Part shown: piece by piece, positions 1 through 5,798 of the stretch | How the letters are laid out: each line of letters begins with the position of its first letter | Position numbering within the stretch: position 1 is the stretch's first letter | NCBI GenBank assembly: GCA_934613185.1 | Contig: CAKTSO010000102.1 | Coordinates: 1-7,004 of the forward strand | Direction: 5' to 3' | Source: an uncultured Clostridia bacterium | Lineage (GTDB): Bacteria; Bacillota; Clostridia; Christensenellales; Maliibacteriaceae | Length of the DNA stretch: 7,004 nt | Notes under the pieces: model-generated | What the model saw: the letters and a program-made list of their open reading frames with translations, nothing else | Told to the model about the DNA's origin: nothing | The model's database searches: none | Position numbers and translations under genes: made by a program

Positions 1-1284
1 GAAACGATCCTCGTCGATCAGATCGAGCACGCGTCCGAGTTCCAGACGAAGCTGACCCAGCGCCGTGACGGCCGTGTTCCACTGATCCGCCACGAAGAAG
101 ACCGCATCGCCCGTCTTCGCACCCGCCGCCTGCATGAGAGCGTCGAACTGTTCGGGCGTAAAAAACTTCGCGATCGGACTTTTCACGGTTTCGCCGAGCA
201 GCGCGTAGGCAAGGCCCTTTGCGTGATAAAGCTTCACGATCTCGCCGAAAGCATCGATCTGTTTTCTGCCGAAGCGATCCGCGCCGCCCGGCACGACGAT
301 CGCCTTGACGCAGCCGCCGTTTGCCACGGCGTTGTTGAACACGGAGAACTCGCCCTTCGCCGCGGCGTCGGACACCTCGACCAGTTCCAGACCGAAACGG
401 GTGTCGGGCTTGTCGGAGCCGTAATGCTCCATGGCGTTCTGCCACGTCATGCGCGGCAGCGGCGTGGGCACATCGAGTCCCAGAACTTCTTTCATCACGC
501 GGGAAATCATGCGCTCGTTGACGTCCATGACGTCTTCGGCGGTGGCGAAGCTCATCTCCACGTCGATCTGCGTGAACTCGGGCTGACGGTCGGCGCGCAG
601 CGCTTCGTCGCGGAAACAGTGCGCGATCTGCACATAGCGATCCATGCCGGCGACCATCAGGATCTGTTTGAACAGCTGCGGCGACTGCGGCAGCGCGAAG
701 AACGAACCCGGGAACATGCGGCTGGGAACCAGATAGTCGCGCGCGCCTTCGGGCGTGGATTTGATGAGCGTCGGCGTCTCGATCTCCATAAAGCCTTCGG
801 AATCATAGAAATCGCGGACGATCTTTGCGACCTGATGGCGAACCATAAGGTTGTGCGCCATCTTCGGACGGCGAAGGTCGAGATAGCGATACTTCATGCG
901 AAGCTCGTCGGAAACTTTGACTTTATCGTCCACATGGAACGGCAGCGGCGCGCTTTCGGAGATGATCTCGACGTTCTGCGCGGCGATCTCGATCCTGCCG
1001 GTCTTCATGTCGGGATTGATATCGCGCTCGGCGCGAAGGCGCACAAGACCCGTCACGCGCAGGACGTATTCGTTTTTGATCTGCGCGCAGGTATTGCGAA
1101 GCGCTTCGTCGGCGTCCTCGTCAATGACGACCTGCACCAGACCGCTGCGGTCGCGCAGCGCGATGAACTGCAGCGCGCCCAAATTGCGGCTTCGCTGCGT
1201 CCAGCCGCACAGCGTCACGACCTTGCCTTCGTAGCTTTCCGTCACATCGCCGCACCCGCAGGTGCGCATCGTGGTTTTATTCAT
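1..1284 (-). CDS. aspS: Aspartyl-tRNA synthetase, bacterial type (C-terminus cut by window edge)
   Basis: Class II aminoacyl-tRNA synthetase that charges tRNA-Asp with aspartate in the cytoplasm. 428 codons are visible; bacterial AspRS is about 590 residues, so motif 3 and the C-terminus lie beyond position 1. The N-terminal OB-fold anticodon-binding domain occupies about residues 15-110 (GWTQRRSNLGAL at 27-38). Motif 1 is near the stretch ending EGARDYLVPSR. Motif 2 is FRDEALRADRQPEFTQID at residues 224-241, a near-perfect family signature. The bacterial GAD-type insertion follows (region around IVKLYHAKGLAYALLGE). The chosen ATG lies three bases after the hisS stop, with AAAGGAG 8 nt upstream. 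A second ATG at codon 6 would give a start closer to many homologues but has no well-placed SD. It is the second gene of the hisS-aspS operon. Leu35 in the anticodon domain resembles the discriminating (tRNA-Asp only) form. Identity is very secure. Confidence 0.97.
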   Translation of the reverse strand, partial: MNKTTMRTCGCGDVTESYEGKVVTLCGWTQRSRNLGALQFIALRDRSGLVQVVIDEDADEALRNTCAQIKNEYVLRVTGLVRLRAERDINPDMKTGRIEIAAQNVEIISESAPLPFHVDDKVKVSDELRMKYRYLDLRRPKMAHNLMVRHQVAKIVRDFYDSEGFMEIETPTLIKSTPEGARDYLVPSRMFPGSFFALPQSPQLFKQILMVAGMDRYVQIAHCFRDEALRADRQPEFTQIDVEMSFATAEDVMDVNERMISRVMKEVLGLDVPTPLPRMTWQNAMEHYGSDKPDTRFGLELVEVSDAAAKGEFSVFNNAVANGGCVKAIVVPGGADRFGRKQIDAFGEIVKLYHAKGLAYALLGETVKSPIAKFFTPEQFDALMQAAGAKTGDAVFFVADQWNTAVTALGQLRLELGRVLDLIDEDRF

Positions 1285-1287
1285 GAT

Positions 1288-2562
1288 TTATTCTCCTTTG
1301 ATGACAGCAAGCACGCACTTTGCCGCTTCGTCCATTTTGGTTTCCGTTTCCTCGCCGCTTTGCATATCGCGAACGCGAACGACGCCGCTTGCAACCTCGT
1401 CGCCGCCGATGGCGATCATCGTCTTGGCGCCGGTCTTTCCGGCGTATTTGATCTGCGCCTTCATGCCGCGCCCGGCGTGATCCATCTCGGCGCGAAGTCC
1501 GGCGGAACGCATGGCCAGCGTCAGCGCGAACGCCGCGCGGCGCGCCTCGTCGTCCGGAAAAGCCGCGACGTAGACGTCAGCCGTGTGATCGACTTCGGGA
1601 AGTTTGCCGAGCGACTCCATGACCATCAAAAGCCGCTCCATGCCGAACGCAAAGCCGACGCCCGCAAGCTCCGGCCCGCCCATCAGACGCATCAGACCGT
1701 CGTAGCGGCCGCCGCCGCAGACCGTGCCCTGCGCGCCGATGTCTTCGGAAATGATCTCAAAGACGGTGCGGGTGTAGTAATCCAATCCGCGAACGATCAT
1801 CGGGTCGATCGTGAACGCGATGCCCGCGGCATCCAGATACGACTGGAGCGATTCAAAATGCGCGCAGCAGTCGTCGCAAAGATGCTCGAGCATCTTGGGC
1901 GCATGTTCCGCGACGCGCTTGCACTCGGGCACTTTGCAGTCCAGAATGCGCATCGGGTTTCGCTCGAGGCGCTCGTGGCAGGTCGGGCAAAGCTCGTCCA
2001 GATGCTCGCCGAAATAGGCGCGCAGCTTCTGCTGATAGGCGTTTCGGCAAGTCGGGCAGCCGATGGAATTGATGTGCAGCGCGAGCTTTTCCACGCCGAG
2101 TTCCTTCAAAAGCCCCCACGCGAGCGTGATGACCTCCGCGTCGCAGCTTGCCTCGGGCGCGCCGAAGACCTCCACGCCGAACTGGTGGAACTGGCGATAG
2201 CGCCCCGACTGCGGGTTTTCATAACGGAACATGGGCGCGGACTGATAAAACAGCTTGACCGGCATGGGGCCGGAGGAAAGCCCGTGTTCCAAAAACGCGC
2301 GCACGGCGCCCGCGGTGTTCTCCGGGCGAAGCGTCATGCTGCGACCGCCTTTATCTTCAAACGTGTACATTTCCTTTTGCACGATGTCGGTCGTGTCGCC
2401 CACGCCGCGCGCAAACACCGCCGTCTGTTCAAAGATCGGCGTGCGAAGTTCTTCATAGCCGAAACGGGCGCAGCGATCCCGAATGACCGCCTCGACCGCC
2501 TGCCATACACCGGACTCGCCGGGCATGATGTCGTGCGTGCCGCGCGGCGCTTTCATCTCCAT
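1288..2562 (-). CDS. hisS: Histidyl-tRNA synthetase
   Basis: Class II synthetase that charges tRNA-His; 424 residues, normal for bacterial HisRS. Visible signatures in order: N-terminal KAPRGTHDIMPGE (4-16); motif 1 region (about 40-82, with TLRPENTAG at 77-85); motif 2 YQSAPMFRYENPQSGRYRQF (106-125); the HisA loop RGLDYYTRTVFE (258-269); CGGGRYDGL (282-290); motif 3 GFAFGMERLLM; then a C-terminal anticodon-binding domain. Between motif 2 and the HisA loop lies an insertion with four cysteine pairs (C169/C172, C192/C195, C209/C214, C229/C232), a likely zinc-binding form seen in clostridial HisRS. The ATG at 2562 is chosen because GGAGGG sits 8 nt upstream. The open frame extends further 5' to 2628, but those codons overlap the promoter and do not match the family. 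The operon continues into aspS. Confidence 0.97.
   Translation of the reverse strand: MEMKAPRGTHDIMPGESGVWQAVEAVIRDRCARFGYEELRTPIFEQTAVFARGVGDTTDIVQKEMYTFEDKGGRSMTLRPENTAGAVRAFLEHGLSSGPMPVKLFYQSAPMFRYENPQSGRYRQFHQFGVEVFGAPEASCDAEVITLAWGLLKELGVEKLALHINSIGCPTCRNAYQQKLRAYFGEHLDELCPTCHERLERNPMRILDCKVPECKRVAEHAPKMLEHLCDDCCAHFESLQSYLDAAGIAFTIDPMIVRGLDYYTRTVFEIISEDIGAQGTVCGGGRYDGLMRLMGGPELAGVGFAFGMERLLMVMESLGKLPEVDHTADVYVAAFPDDEARRAAFALTLAMRSAGLRAEMDHAGRGMKAQIKYAGKTGAKTMIAIGGDEVASGVVRVRDMQSGEETETKMDEAAKCVLAVIKGE
1293..1299 (-). promoter_or_regulatory. aspS ribosome binding site inside the end of hisS
   Basis: On the minus strand AAAGGAG overlaps the last sense codons of hisS (Lys-Gly-Glu), followed by the TAA at 1290-1288 and the aspS ATG at 1284, a spacing of 8 nt. 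Ribosomes finishing hisS therefore terminate on top of the aspS initiation site, which suggests translational coupling (inference). Confidence 0.85.
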
Positions 2563-2598
2563 ATAGAAAACCCTCCGTCTGGTTAGGATACTCCCTGT

Positions 2599-2628
2599 AT
2601 TATAGCGATTTCCCACGCCGCTTGTCAA
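2599..2628 (-). promoter_or_regulatory. Sigma-A promoter of hisS-aspS
   Basis: Minus strand: TTGACA (2628-2623), an 18-bp spacer, then TATAAT (2604-2599). Both hexamers are perfect consensus. Transcription should begin near 2592, leaving a leader of about 30 nt before the hisS ATG. That is far too short for a T-box antiterminator, so the operon looks constitutively and strongly transcribed. Confidence 0.88.
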
Positions 2629-2636
2629 TCAATGCG

Positions 2637-2666
2637 GCGTATTGCGCGCGGCGAGTGCGCATACTA
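2637..2666 (+). promoter_or_regulatory. Candidate sigma-G/sigma-F type promoter of gpr
   Basis: CATACTA at 2660-2666 is a perfect match to the -10 element of Bacillus sigma-G promoters. GCGTA at 2637-2641 matches the GHATR -35 element at 4 of 5 positions with the preferred 18-bp spacing. gpr is a known forespore (sigma-F/sigma-G) gene in B. subtilis, so position and target agree. The predicted start near 2673 leaves a leader of about 50 nt and rules out upstream in-frame starts for gpr. The element lies about 10 bp from the -35 of the divergent hisS promoter. Confidence 0.65.
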
Positions 2667-2676
2667 AATTCGCATT

Positions 2677-2694
2677 CGTCCCGATTTTCGGACG
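2677..2694 (+). other. Small stem-loop in the gpr leader
   Basis: CGTCCCG (2677-2683) can pair with CGGACG (2689-2694) around an ATTTT loop, giving six base pairs with one bulged C. It lies between the predicted transcription start and the SD of gpr. It is short and could be chance; a role in transcript stability is only a guess. Confidence 0.3.
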
Positions 2695-2711
2695 CATTTT
2701 CAAAATCAAAC

Positions 2712-2716
2712 GGAGG
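2712..2716 (+). promoter_or_regulatory. gpr ribosome binding site, decides the start
   Basis: GGAGG lies 9 nt before the ATG at 2726. The next codons read MNIRTDLAME, which aligns with the conserved N-terminus of the mature germination protease. This settles the start against an in-frame ATG at 2642, which would lie upstream of the predicted transcription start. Confidence 0.85.
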
Positions 2717-2725
2717 AATCACACG

Positions 2726-3592
2726 ATGAACATCCGAACCGACCTTGCCATGGAGGCGCGCGAAGCGCTCGGCGGCGACGCGCCGCGCGGCGTGACGCAG
2801 CAGATCTTCCAAAGAAACGGCTTTTGCTTAACGCGCGTCGAAATTCAGACGAAAGAAGGCGCGGAAATTTTAGGGAAACCCGTCGGCACTTACACGACGA
2901 TCGAGCATGCATCGCTTTGCAATGCGGACGACGCACAGCGCGACGTCTGCGCCGCGCTTTTGACGCAGGAACTTCGCGCCATGCTCCCCGAAAACGTCGA
3001 CCGAGGCTGCGTGCTCGTCGTCGGCCTCGGCAACCGCCGCGTCACGCCCGATTCTCTCGGCCCCTGCGCCGCGGGGCATGTCTTCGTCACGCGGCACATG
3101 ATCGAGGCGCTGCAGATCACGTCGCTGGAAGGCGTGCCGCTGCAAAACGTCTGTTCCCTGTCCCCCGGCGTGCTCGGCGTGACGGGGATCGAAACGGAGC
3201 TCGTCGTCAAAAGCCTGTGCCGGACGCTTCGCCCGTCGTGCGTGATCTGCATCGACTCTCTGGCGTCGATGAAAACAAGCCGCCTTTTATCCACCGTGCA
3301 GCTGTCCGACAGCGGCATCTCCCCCGGCTCGGGCGTCGGCAATCACAACGCCGCGCTCGACTCGGATTCTCTCGGCGTACCCGTGATCGCCGTCGGCGTG
3401 CCGACCGTCGTCTACGCCTCCGTCATCGTCCGCGACGCGGGCGCCGATCATCTGGCTCTGTCCCGCGAGGACGACATGCTCGTCACGCCGCGCAACATCG
3501 ACGAAGCGACCGAGATCCTGTCGTCAATCATTGGGCGCGGGATCAATATGGCATTGCAGCCGCGTCTTGACCCGTCGCTCATGCAAATGTGA
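2726..3592 (+). CDS. gpr: Germination (SASP-degrading) protease Gpr
   Basis: Peptidase family A25 endoprotease. It is made as a zymogen in the forespore and cleaves small acid-soluble DNA-binding proteins when the spore germinates, releasing amino acids and freeing the DNA. The protein has 288 residues, against about 370 in Bacillus. Family signatures: RTDLAME (4-10, resembling the autoprocessing site), VVGLGNRRVTPDSLGP (98-113), SPGVLGVTGIE (146-156), CIDSLAS (175-181), SDSGISPGSGVGN, GVPVIAVGVPTVV and the C-terminal VTPRNIDEATEILS. Asp109 and Asp177 match the two aspartates proposed as catalytic in B. megaterium Gpr (from memory D127 and D193). Only six residues (MNIRTD) precede the likely processing point, against about 15 in B. 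megaterium. The protein has nine cysteines. It is followed after 103 bp by spoIIP, the same gene pair as in B. subtilis, and lies under a candidate sigma-G promoter. Confidence 0.95.
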   Translation: MNIRTDLAMEAREALGGDAPRGVTQQIFQRNGFCLTRVEIQTKEGAEILGKPVGTYTTIEHASLCNADDAQRDVCAALLTQELRAMLPENVDRGCVLVVGLGNRRVTPDSLGPCAAGHVFVTRHMIEALQITSLEGVPLQNVCSLSPGVLGVTGIETELVVKSLCRTLRPSCVICIDSLASMKTSRLLSTVQLSDSGISPGSGVGNHNAALDSDSLGVPVIAVGVPTVVYASVIVRDAGADHLALSREDDMLVTPRNIDEATEILSSIIGRGINMALQPRLDPSLMQM

Positions 3593-3625
3593 CCGAATCG
3601 GTTCTTCCGCCGTCTCTTCTTATCC

Positions 3626-3654
3626 GCATATCGGCGCGTCCGTCTTCATACGAT
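3626..3654 (+). promoter_or_regulatory. Candidate sigma-E promoter of spoIIP
   Basis: GCATATC (3626-3632) matches the sigma-E -35 consensus KMATATT at 6 of 7 positions. CATACGAT (3647-3654) matches the -10 consensus CATACAnT at all but one defined position. The 14-bp spacer is typical. The site is in the gpr-spoIIP gap about 40 bp before the spoIIP start. spoIIP is a mother-cell sigma-E gene in B. subtilis, which supports the call. I see no intrinsic terminator after gpr, so readthrough from the gpr promoter is also possible. Confidence 0.7.
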
Positions 3655-3681
3655 GGAATAGCAAAGTCCATCAAAGACGTT

Positions 3682-3687
3682 AGGAGG
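3682..3687 (+). promoter_or_regulatory. spoIIP ribosome binding site, decides a TTG start
   Basis: AGGAGG stands 8 nt before the TTG at 3696. No ATG or GTG lies in the same frame at a suitable distance, and the codons that follow give a basic end plus a transmembrane anchor as expected for SpoIIP. Confidence 0.85.
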
Positions 3688-3695
3688 CCGCCATT

Positions 3696-4802
3696 TTGAT
3701 TCGCATTCAGGTCATCACTCTGCGGCAGCTCATCACCGCGATCGTCGTCGCGATCCTCATTCTCGCGCTGGCGATCTTTGCATTGACGTCGTTTTTGAAA
3801 AAAGACGACGCGAACGTTTTCGCCCCGACTTACAACGGGACCGCCGTTTCGGAGACGCAGAGCGTCTCCGCCTCCGGACAAGCGCTCGCCGCGCGAACGA
3901 GCGAACGGGATTCGCAAACCGTCGGCGATGACTACCTATTAAAAAAGCTCCCGTCTTTCGTTCGCCTGATCTTCGGGTTCGATCCGACGGACACGGCGAG
4001 CATCCTGTGCCACGCGTTGCCCGGCGCGCAGATTGCGCGCGAAGCGTCCGTCGAAGGCTTTTGTACGGACGAGCATGCCGCATCAAACGAGATCACGCCG
4101 TCGATCCGCGTGCAGATCGACGAATTGGAGAGCGCATTGCAGCTGACCCGTCGAAGCGATCTTGCATCCGCGCTTTCTTTGCGCGGCAGCGAAAAACGCG
4201 TCTTTGTTTATCACAGCCACACGACCGAGGCGTATGCGGACTCCGTCTGCCCCGCGGGCAACTGGCGCTCGTCCGACGACACGCAGAACGTCATCCGCAT
4301 CGGGGACGAGCTTTGCCATAATCTGGAATCCTTCGGGATCGAAGCCGTCCACAACGCGACGTATCACGAAAACCCGAACTACAACTACGCCTATCCCGAA
4401 TCGCTCAAGACGCTGCGCGCGGAATACGAGGCGCACCCGGAAACGGCGCTTTTCATCGACCTGCACCGCGACGCATGGATCGAAGGCTCGACGCGGGCGC
4501 GCGCCGCGGACGTCGGCGGCGTCTCCTGCGCGCAGATCCAGTTCGTCATCGGCGTCGGTACGGACGAAGTTCCCATCCCGCACTGGAAACAAAACTACGA
4601 GATCGCCGCGCGGCTGACGCAGCGGCTGGAAGAACTTGCGCCCGGGATCACGCGCCCGGTGCGCAGCGTCGCCGCCAAGTACAATCAATTCGTCGCGCCC
4701 GGCTGTATTCTGGTCGAGATCGGGCACAACCAGAACACGCTCGCCGAGGCGGAAAATTCGATGAAGTATCTTGCCGAGGCCATCGCCGATCTTCTGTCCT
4801 GA
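3696..4802 (+). CDS. spoIIP: Stage II sporulation protein P (engulfment peptidoglycan amidase/endopeptidase)
   Basis: SpoIIP is the membrane-anchored amidase/endopeptidase that works with SpoIID and SpoIIM to degrade septal peptidoglycan during engulfment. The product has 368 residues, close to the roughly 400 of B. subtilis SpoIIP. A short N-terminal stretch is followed by one hydrophobic segment (about residues 11-34), a variable extracytoplasmic linker (37-165), then the catalytic domain: VFVYHSHTTEAY (169-180), NVIRIGDEL (198-206), HENPNYNYAYPESLKTL (224-240), FIDLHRDAW (253-261) and LVEIGHNQNTLAEAENS (339-355). By analogy with zinc N-acetylmuramoyl-L-alanine amidases, H173 or H175, E178 and H257 are candidate metal ligands and E341 the candidate catalytic glutamate; this assignment is inferred. 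The start is TTG with a strong SD. It lies downstream of gpr and has its own candidate sigma-E promoter. murI follows after 76 bp with a separate promoter. Confidence 0.95.
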   Translation: MIRIQVITLRQLITAIVVAILILALAIFALTSFLKKDDANVFAPTYNGTAVSETQSVSASGQALAARTSERDSQTVGDDYLLKKLPSFVRLIFGFDPTDTASILCHALPGAQIAREASVEGFCTDEHAASNEITPSIRVQIDELESALQLTRRSDLASALSLRGSEKRVFVYHSHTTEAYADSVCPAGNWRSSDDTQNVIRIGDELCHNLESFGIEAVHNATYHENPNYNYAYPESLKTLRAEYEAHPETALFIDLHRDAWIEGSTRARAADVGGVSCAQIQFVIGVGTDEVPIPHWKQNYEIAARLTQRLEELAPGITRPVRSVAAKYNQFVAPGCILVEIGHNQNTLAEAENSMKYLAEAIADLLS

Positions 4803-4815
4803 GTTTTTCTTGACA

Positions 4816-4844
4816 TTGCCGTGCGCCGCGCGGCGTTGTATAAT
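4816..4844 (+). promoter_or_regulatory. Sigma-A promoter of murI
   Basis: TATAAT at 4839-4844 is a perfect -10. TTGCCG at 4816-4821 is a 4 of 6 match to the -35 at the optimal 17-bp spacing. The better hexamer TTGACA at 4810-4815 is 23 bp from the -10 and probably not used. The promoter begins 13 bp after the spoIIP stop, so murI can be expressed in growing cells independently of the sporulation genes upstream. Confidence 0.75.
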
Positions 4845-4862
4845 AGGGACATCACGCGATAC

Positions 4863-4868
4863 GGAGAG
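4863..4868 (+). promoter_or_regulatory. murI ribosome binding site
   Basis: GGAGAG ends 10 nt before the TTG at 4879. It is weaker and slightly farther from its start than the other SDs in the window. No in-frame ATG or GTG lies between it and the conserved AVFDSGLGG motif, so TTG is the best start. Confidence 0.65.
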
Positions 4869-4878
4869 TGTTGTCATC

Positions 4879-5691
4879 TTGCAGAAACCCGATCGGCGTC
4901 CCATCGCCGTTTTCGACTCCGGCCTCGGCGGCCTGAGCGTTCTTGCCTGCGCGCTGGAGCTTGCGCCGCAGGAAAACTACGTCTATCTTGCCGATCTTGC
5001 CAACGCGCCCTACGGCGAGCGGCCTTTATCCCGGATCCGCGAACTGGTGCATGAAGACGTGCGCCTTCTTCTGACGCACGACGTCAAAGCGCTCGTCGTG
5101 GCGTGCAACACCGCGACCGCCTCGTGCGTTGCGCTTCTTCGCCGCGAATATCCGCGCCTTCCCATCGTCGGCATGGAACCCGCACTGAAAGTCGCGGCGA
5201 CGCGCTGCCCGTGCGGCGAGGCCGCCGTTTTGGCGACGCCCGCGACGCTGTCGCTTTCGATGTTCGCGCTGCTTCGAAGCCGCTGCGAGCCGCTCGTCGG
5301 CGTGCGTCCCGTTCCCTGCGCCGGGCTTTCCGACATGATCGATCACGACGCGGACGAAAATTCGCTGCGCGACTATCTCTACGGCGTTCTGCCGCCGGAC
5401 GACGCCAATGTCACGAGCATCGTTTTAGGCTGCACGCATTACGTTCTCATCGCGCCGCTTGTCAAAAAGCTCTATCCGAACAAAAATGTCATCAGCGGCA
5501 ACGAGGGAACCGTCCGCCACATGATCGACATTTTGAAGCAGAACGATCTTTGCGCGGGCGACAACCCTGCACCGACGGTCGAATATCTGTCGACTCTCGC
5601 GCAGGACGGCATCGAGGCGCGGATGCGGCGCGTCGTTTCCGACGCCAAAGCGCGCCGCGTATGGGAAAATTTCTTCGCCGCGCAGAAGTAA
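4879..5691 (+). CDS. murI: Glutamate racemase
   Basis: Cofactor-independent racemase that converts L-glutamate to D-glutamate for the peptidoglycan stem peptide. The protein has 270 residues, normal for the family. Signatures: IAVFDSGLGGLSV (9-21, with Asp13), LADLANAPYGERP (37-49, where many MurI have D-T-A-R-x-P-Y-G), VVACNTATA (73-81, catalytic Cys76) and VLGCTHYVL with catalytic Cys185 and neighbouring His187. These two cysteines form the two-base racemization pair. The start is TTG. The open frame continues upstream to 4771, but that would overlap spoIIP and the promoter and add about 36 residues absent from the family. It sits after spoIIP with its own vegetative promoter; a link to spore-wall biology is only suggested by position. 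An aspartate/glutamate racemase is possible but the motifs fit MurI better. Confidence 0.94.
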   Translation: MQKPDRRPIAVFDSGLGGLSVLACALELAPQENYVYLADLANAPYGERPLSRIRELVHEDVRLLLTHDVKALVVACNTATASCVALLRREYPRLPIVGMEPALKVAATRCPCGEAAVLATPATLSLSMFALLRSRCEPLVGVRPVPCAGLSDMIDHDADENSLRDYLYGVLPPDDANVTSIVLGCTHYVLIAPLVKKLYPNKNVISGNEGTVRHMIDILKQNDLCAGDNPAPTVEYLSTLAQDGIEARMRRVVSDAKARRVWENFFAAQK

Positions 5692-5720
5692 CGGAATCTA
5701 TTCGAATCTAACCGAATCCG
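5691..5720 (+). repeat. Three degenerate 10-bp tandem units upstream of rpsT
   Basis: Consecutive decamers read ACGGAATCTA, TTCGAATCTA and ACCGAATCCG, sharing GAATC in the same phase. They begin at the last base of the murI stop and end 12 bp before the rpsT -35. The period is close to one helical turn. Function unknown; it could be a protein-binding array or a decayed duplication. Confidence 0.55.
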
Positions 5721-5732
5721 ACAAAAAAATCC

Positions 5733-5761
5733 TTGCAATGTCCCGCTTGTTATGGTAAAGT
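5733..5761 (+). promoter_or_regulatory. Extended -10 promoter of rpsT
   Basis: TTGCAA (5733-5738), a 17-bp spacer and TAAAGT (5756-5761), with TGG just before the -10 giving an extended -10 (TGn). Transcription should begin near 5768, giving a leader of about 30 nt that is mostly taken up by the SD. Confidence 0.75.
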
Positions 5762-5783
5762 AATTGGGTGCAAAGATGTGAAA

Positions 5784-5793
5784 AAGGAGGTGA
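5784..5793 (+). promoter_or_regulatory. rpsT ribosome binding site, full-length anti-SD match
   Basis: AAGGAGGTGA is complementary to the whole 3' end of 16S rRNA, and its GGAGG core stands 8 nt from the TTG at 5799. It is the strongest SD in the window, paired with a non-ATG start codon. It rules out the in-frame GTG codons at 5778 and 5790. Confidence 0.9.
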
Positions 5794-5798
5794 ATCCT

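Noticed and set aside
223..2586. A 787-codon plus-strand open frame opposite hisS and aspS
   Set aside because: It is exactly antisense to two certain synthetase genes, is rich in His, Arg, Ala and Asp as expected from reversed GC-rich codons, has no SD, and shows no recognisable domain.
2642..2725. Upstream in-frame ATG for gpr
   Set aside because: It lies before the predicted transcription start and has no SD, and the extra 28 residues do not resemble a Gpr propeptide.
2824..3570. A 248-codon plus-strand frame inside gpr
   Set aside because: It is a shifted frame of gpr with extreme arginine content; gpr itself has full family motifs.
3593..3602. Short palindrome around CCGAATCGG after gpr as a terminator
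   Set aside because: There is no room for a loop and no T-run, so it cannot be a normal intrinsic terminator.
4824..4835. Perfect 12-bp palindrome CGCCGCGCGGCG in the murI promoter spacer, a possible operator
   Set aside because: The same 12-mer occurs inside the gpr coding sequence (2781-2792) and a near copy in hisS, so it is probably compositional in this GC-rich genome.
4810..4844. TTGACA as the murI -35
   Set aside because: It is 23 bp from the TATAAT, outside workable sigma-A spacing; TTGCCG at 17 bp is preferred.
4771..4878. Upstream in-frame ATG for murI
   Set aside because: It would begin inside spoIIP, cross the murI promoter and add sequence absent from the family.
4083..4904. 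A 273-codon minus-strand frame opposite spoIIP
   Set aside because: It mirrors the spoIIP coding frame, crosses the murI promoter, has no SD and resembles no family.
5776..5781. ATGTGA start-stop element just before the rpsT SD
   Set aside because: It has no SD of its own and is too short to judge; probably chance.
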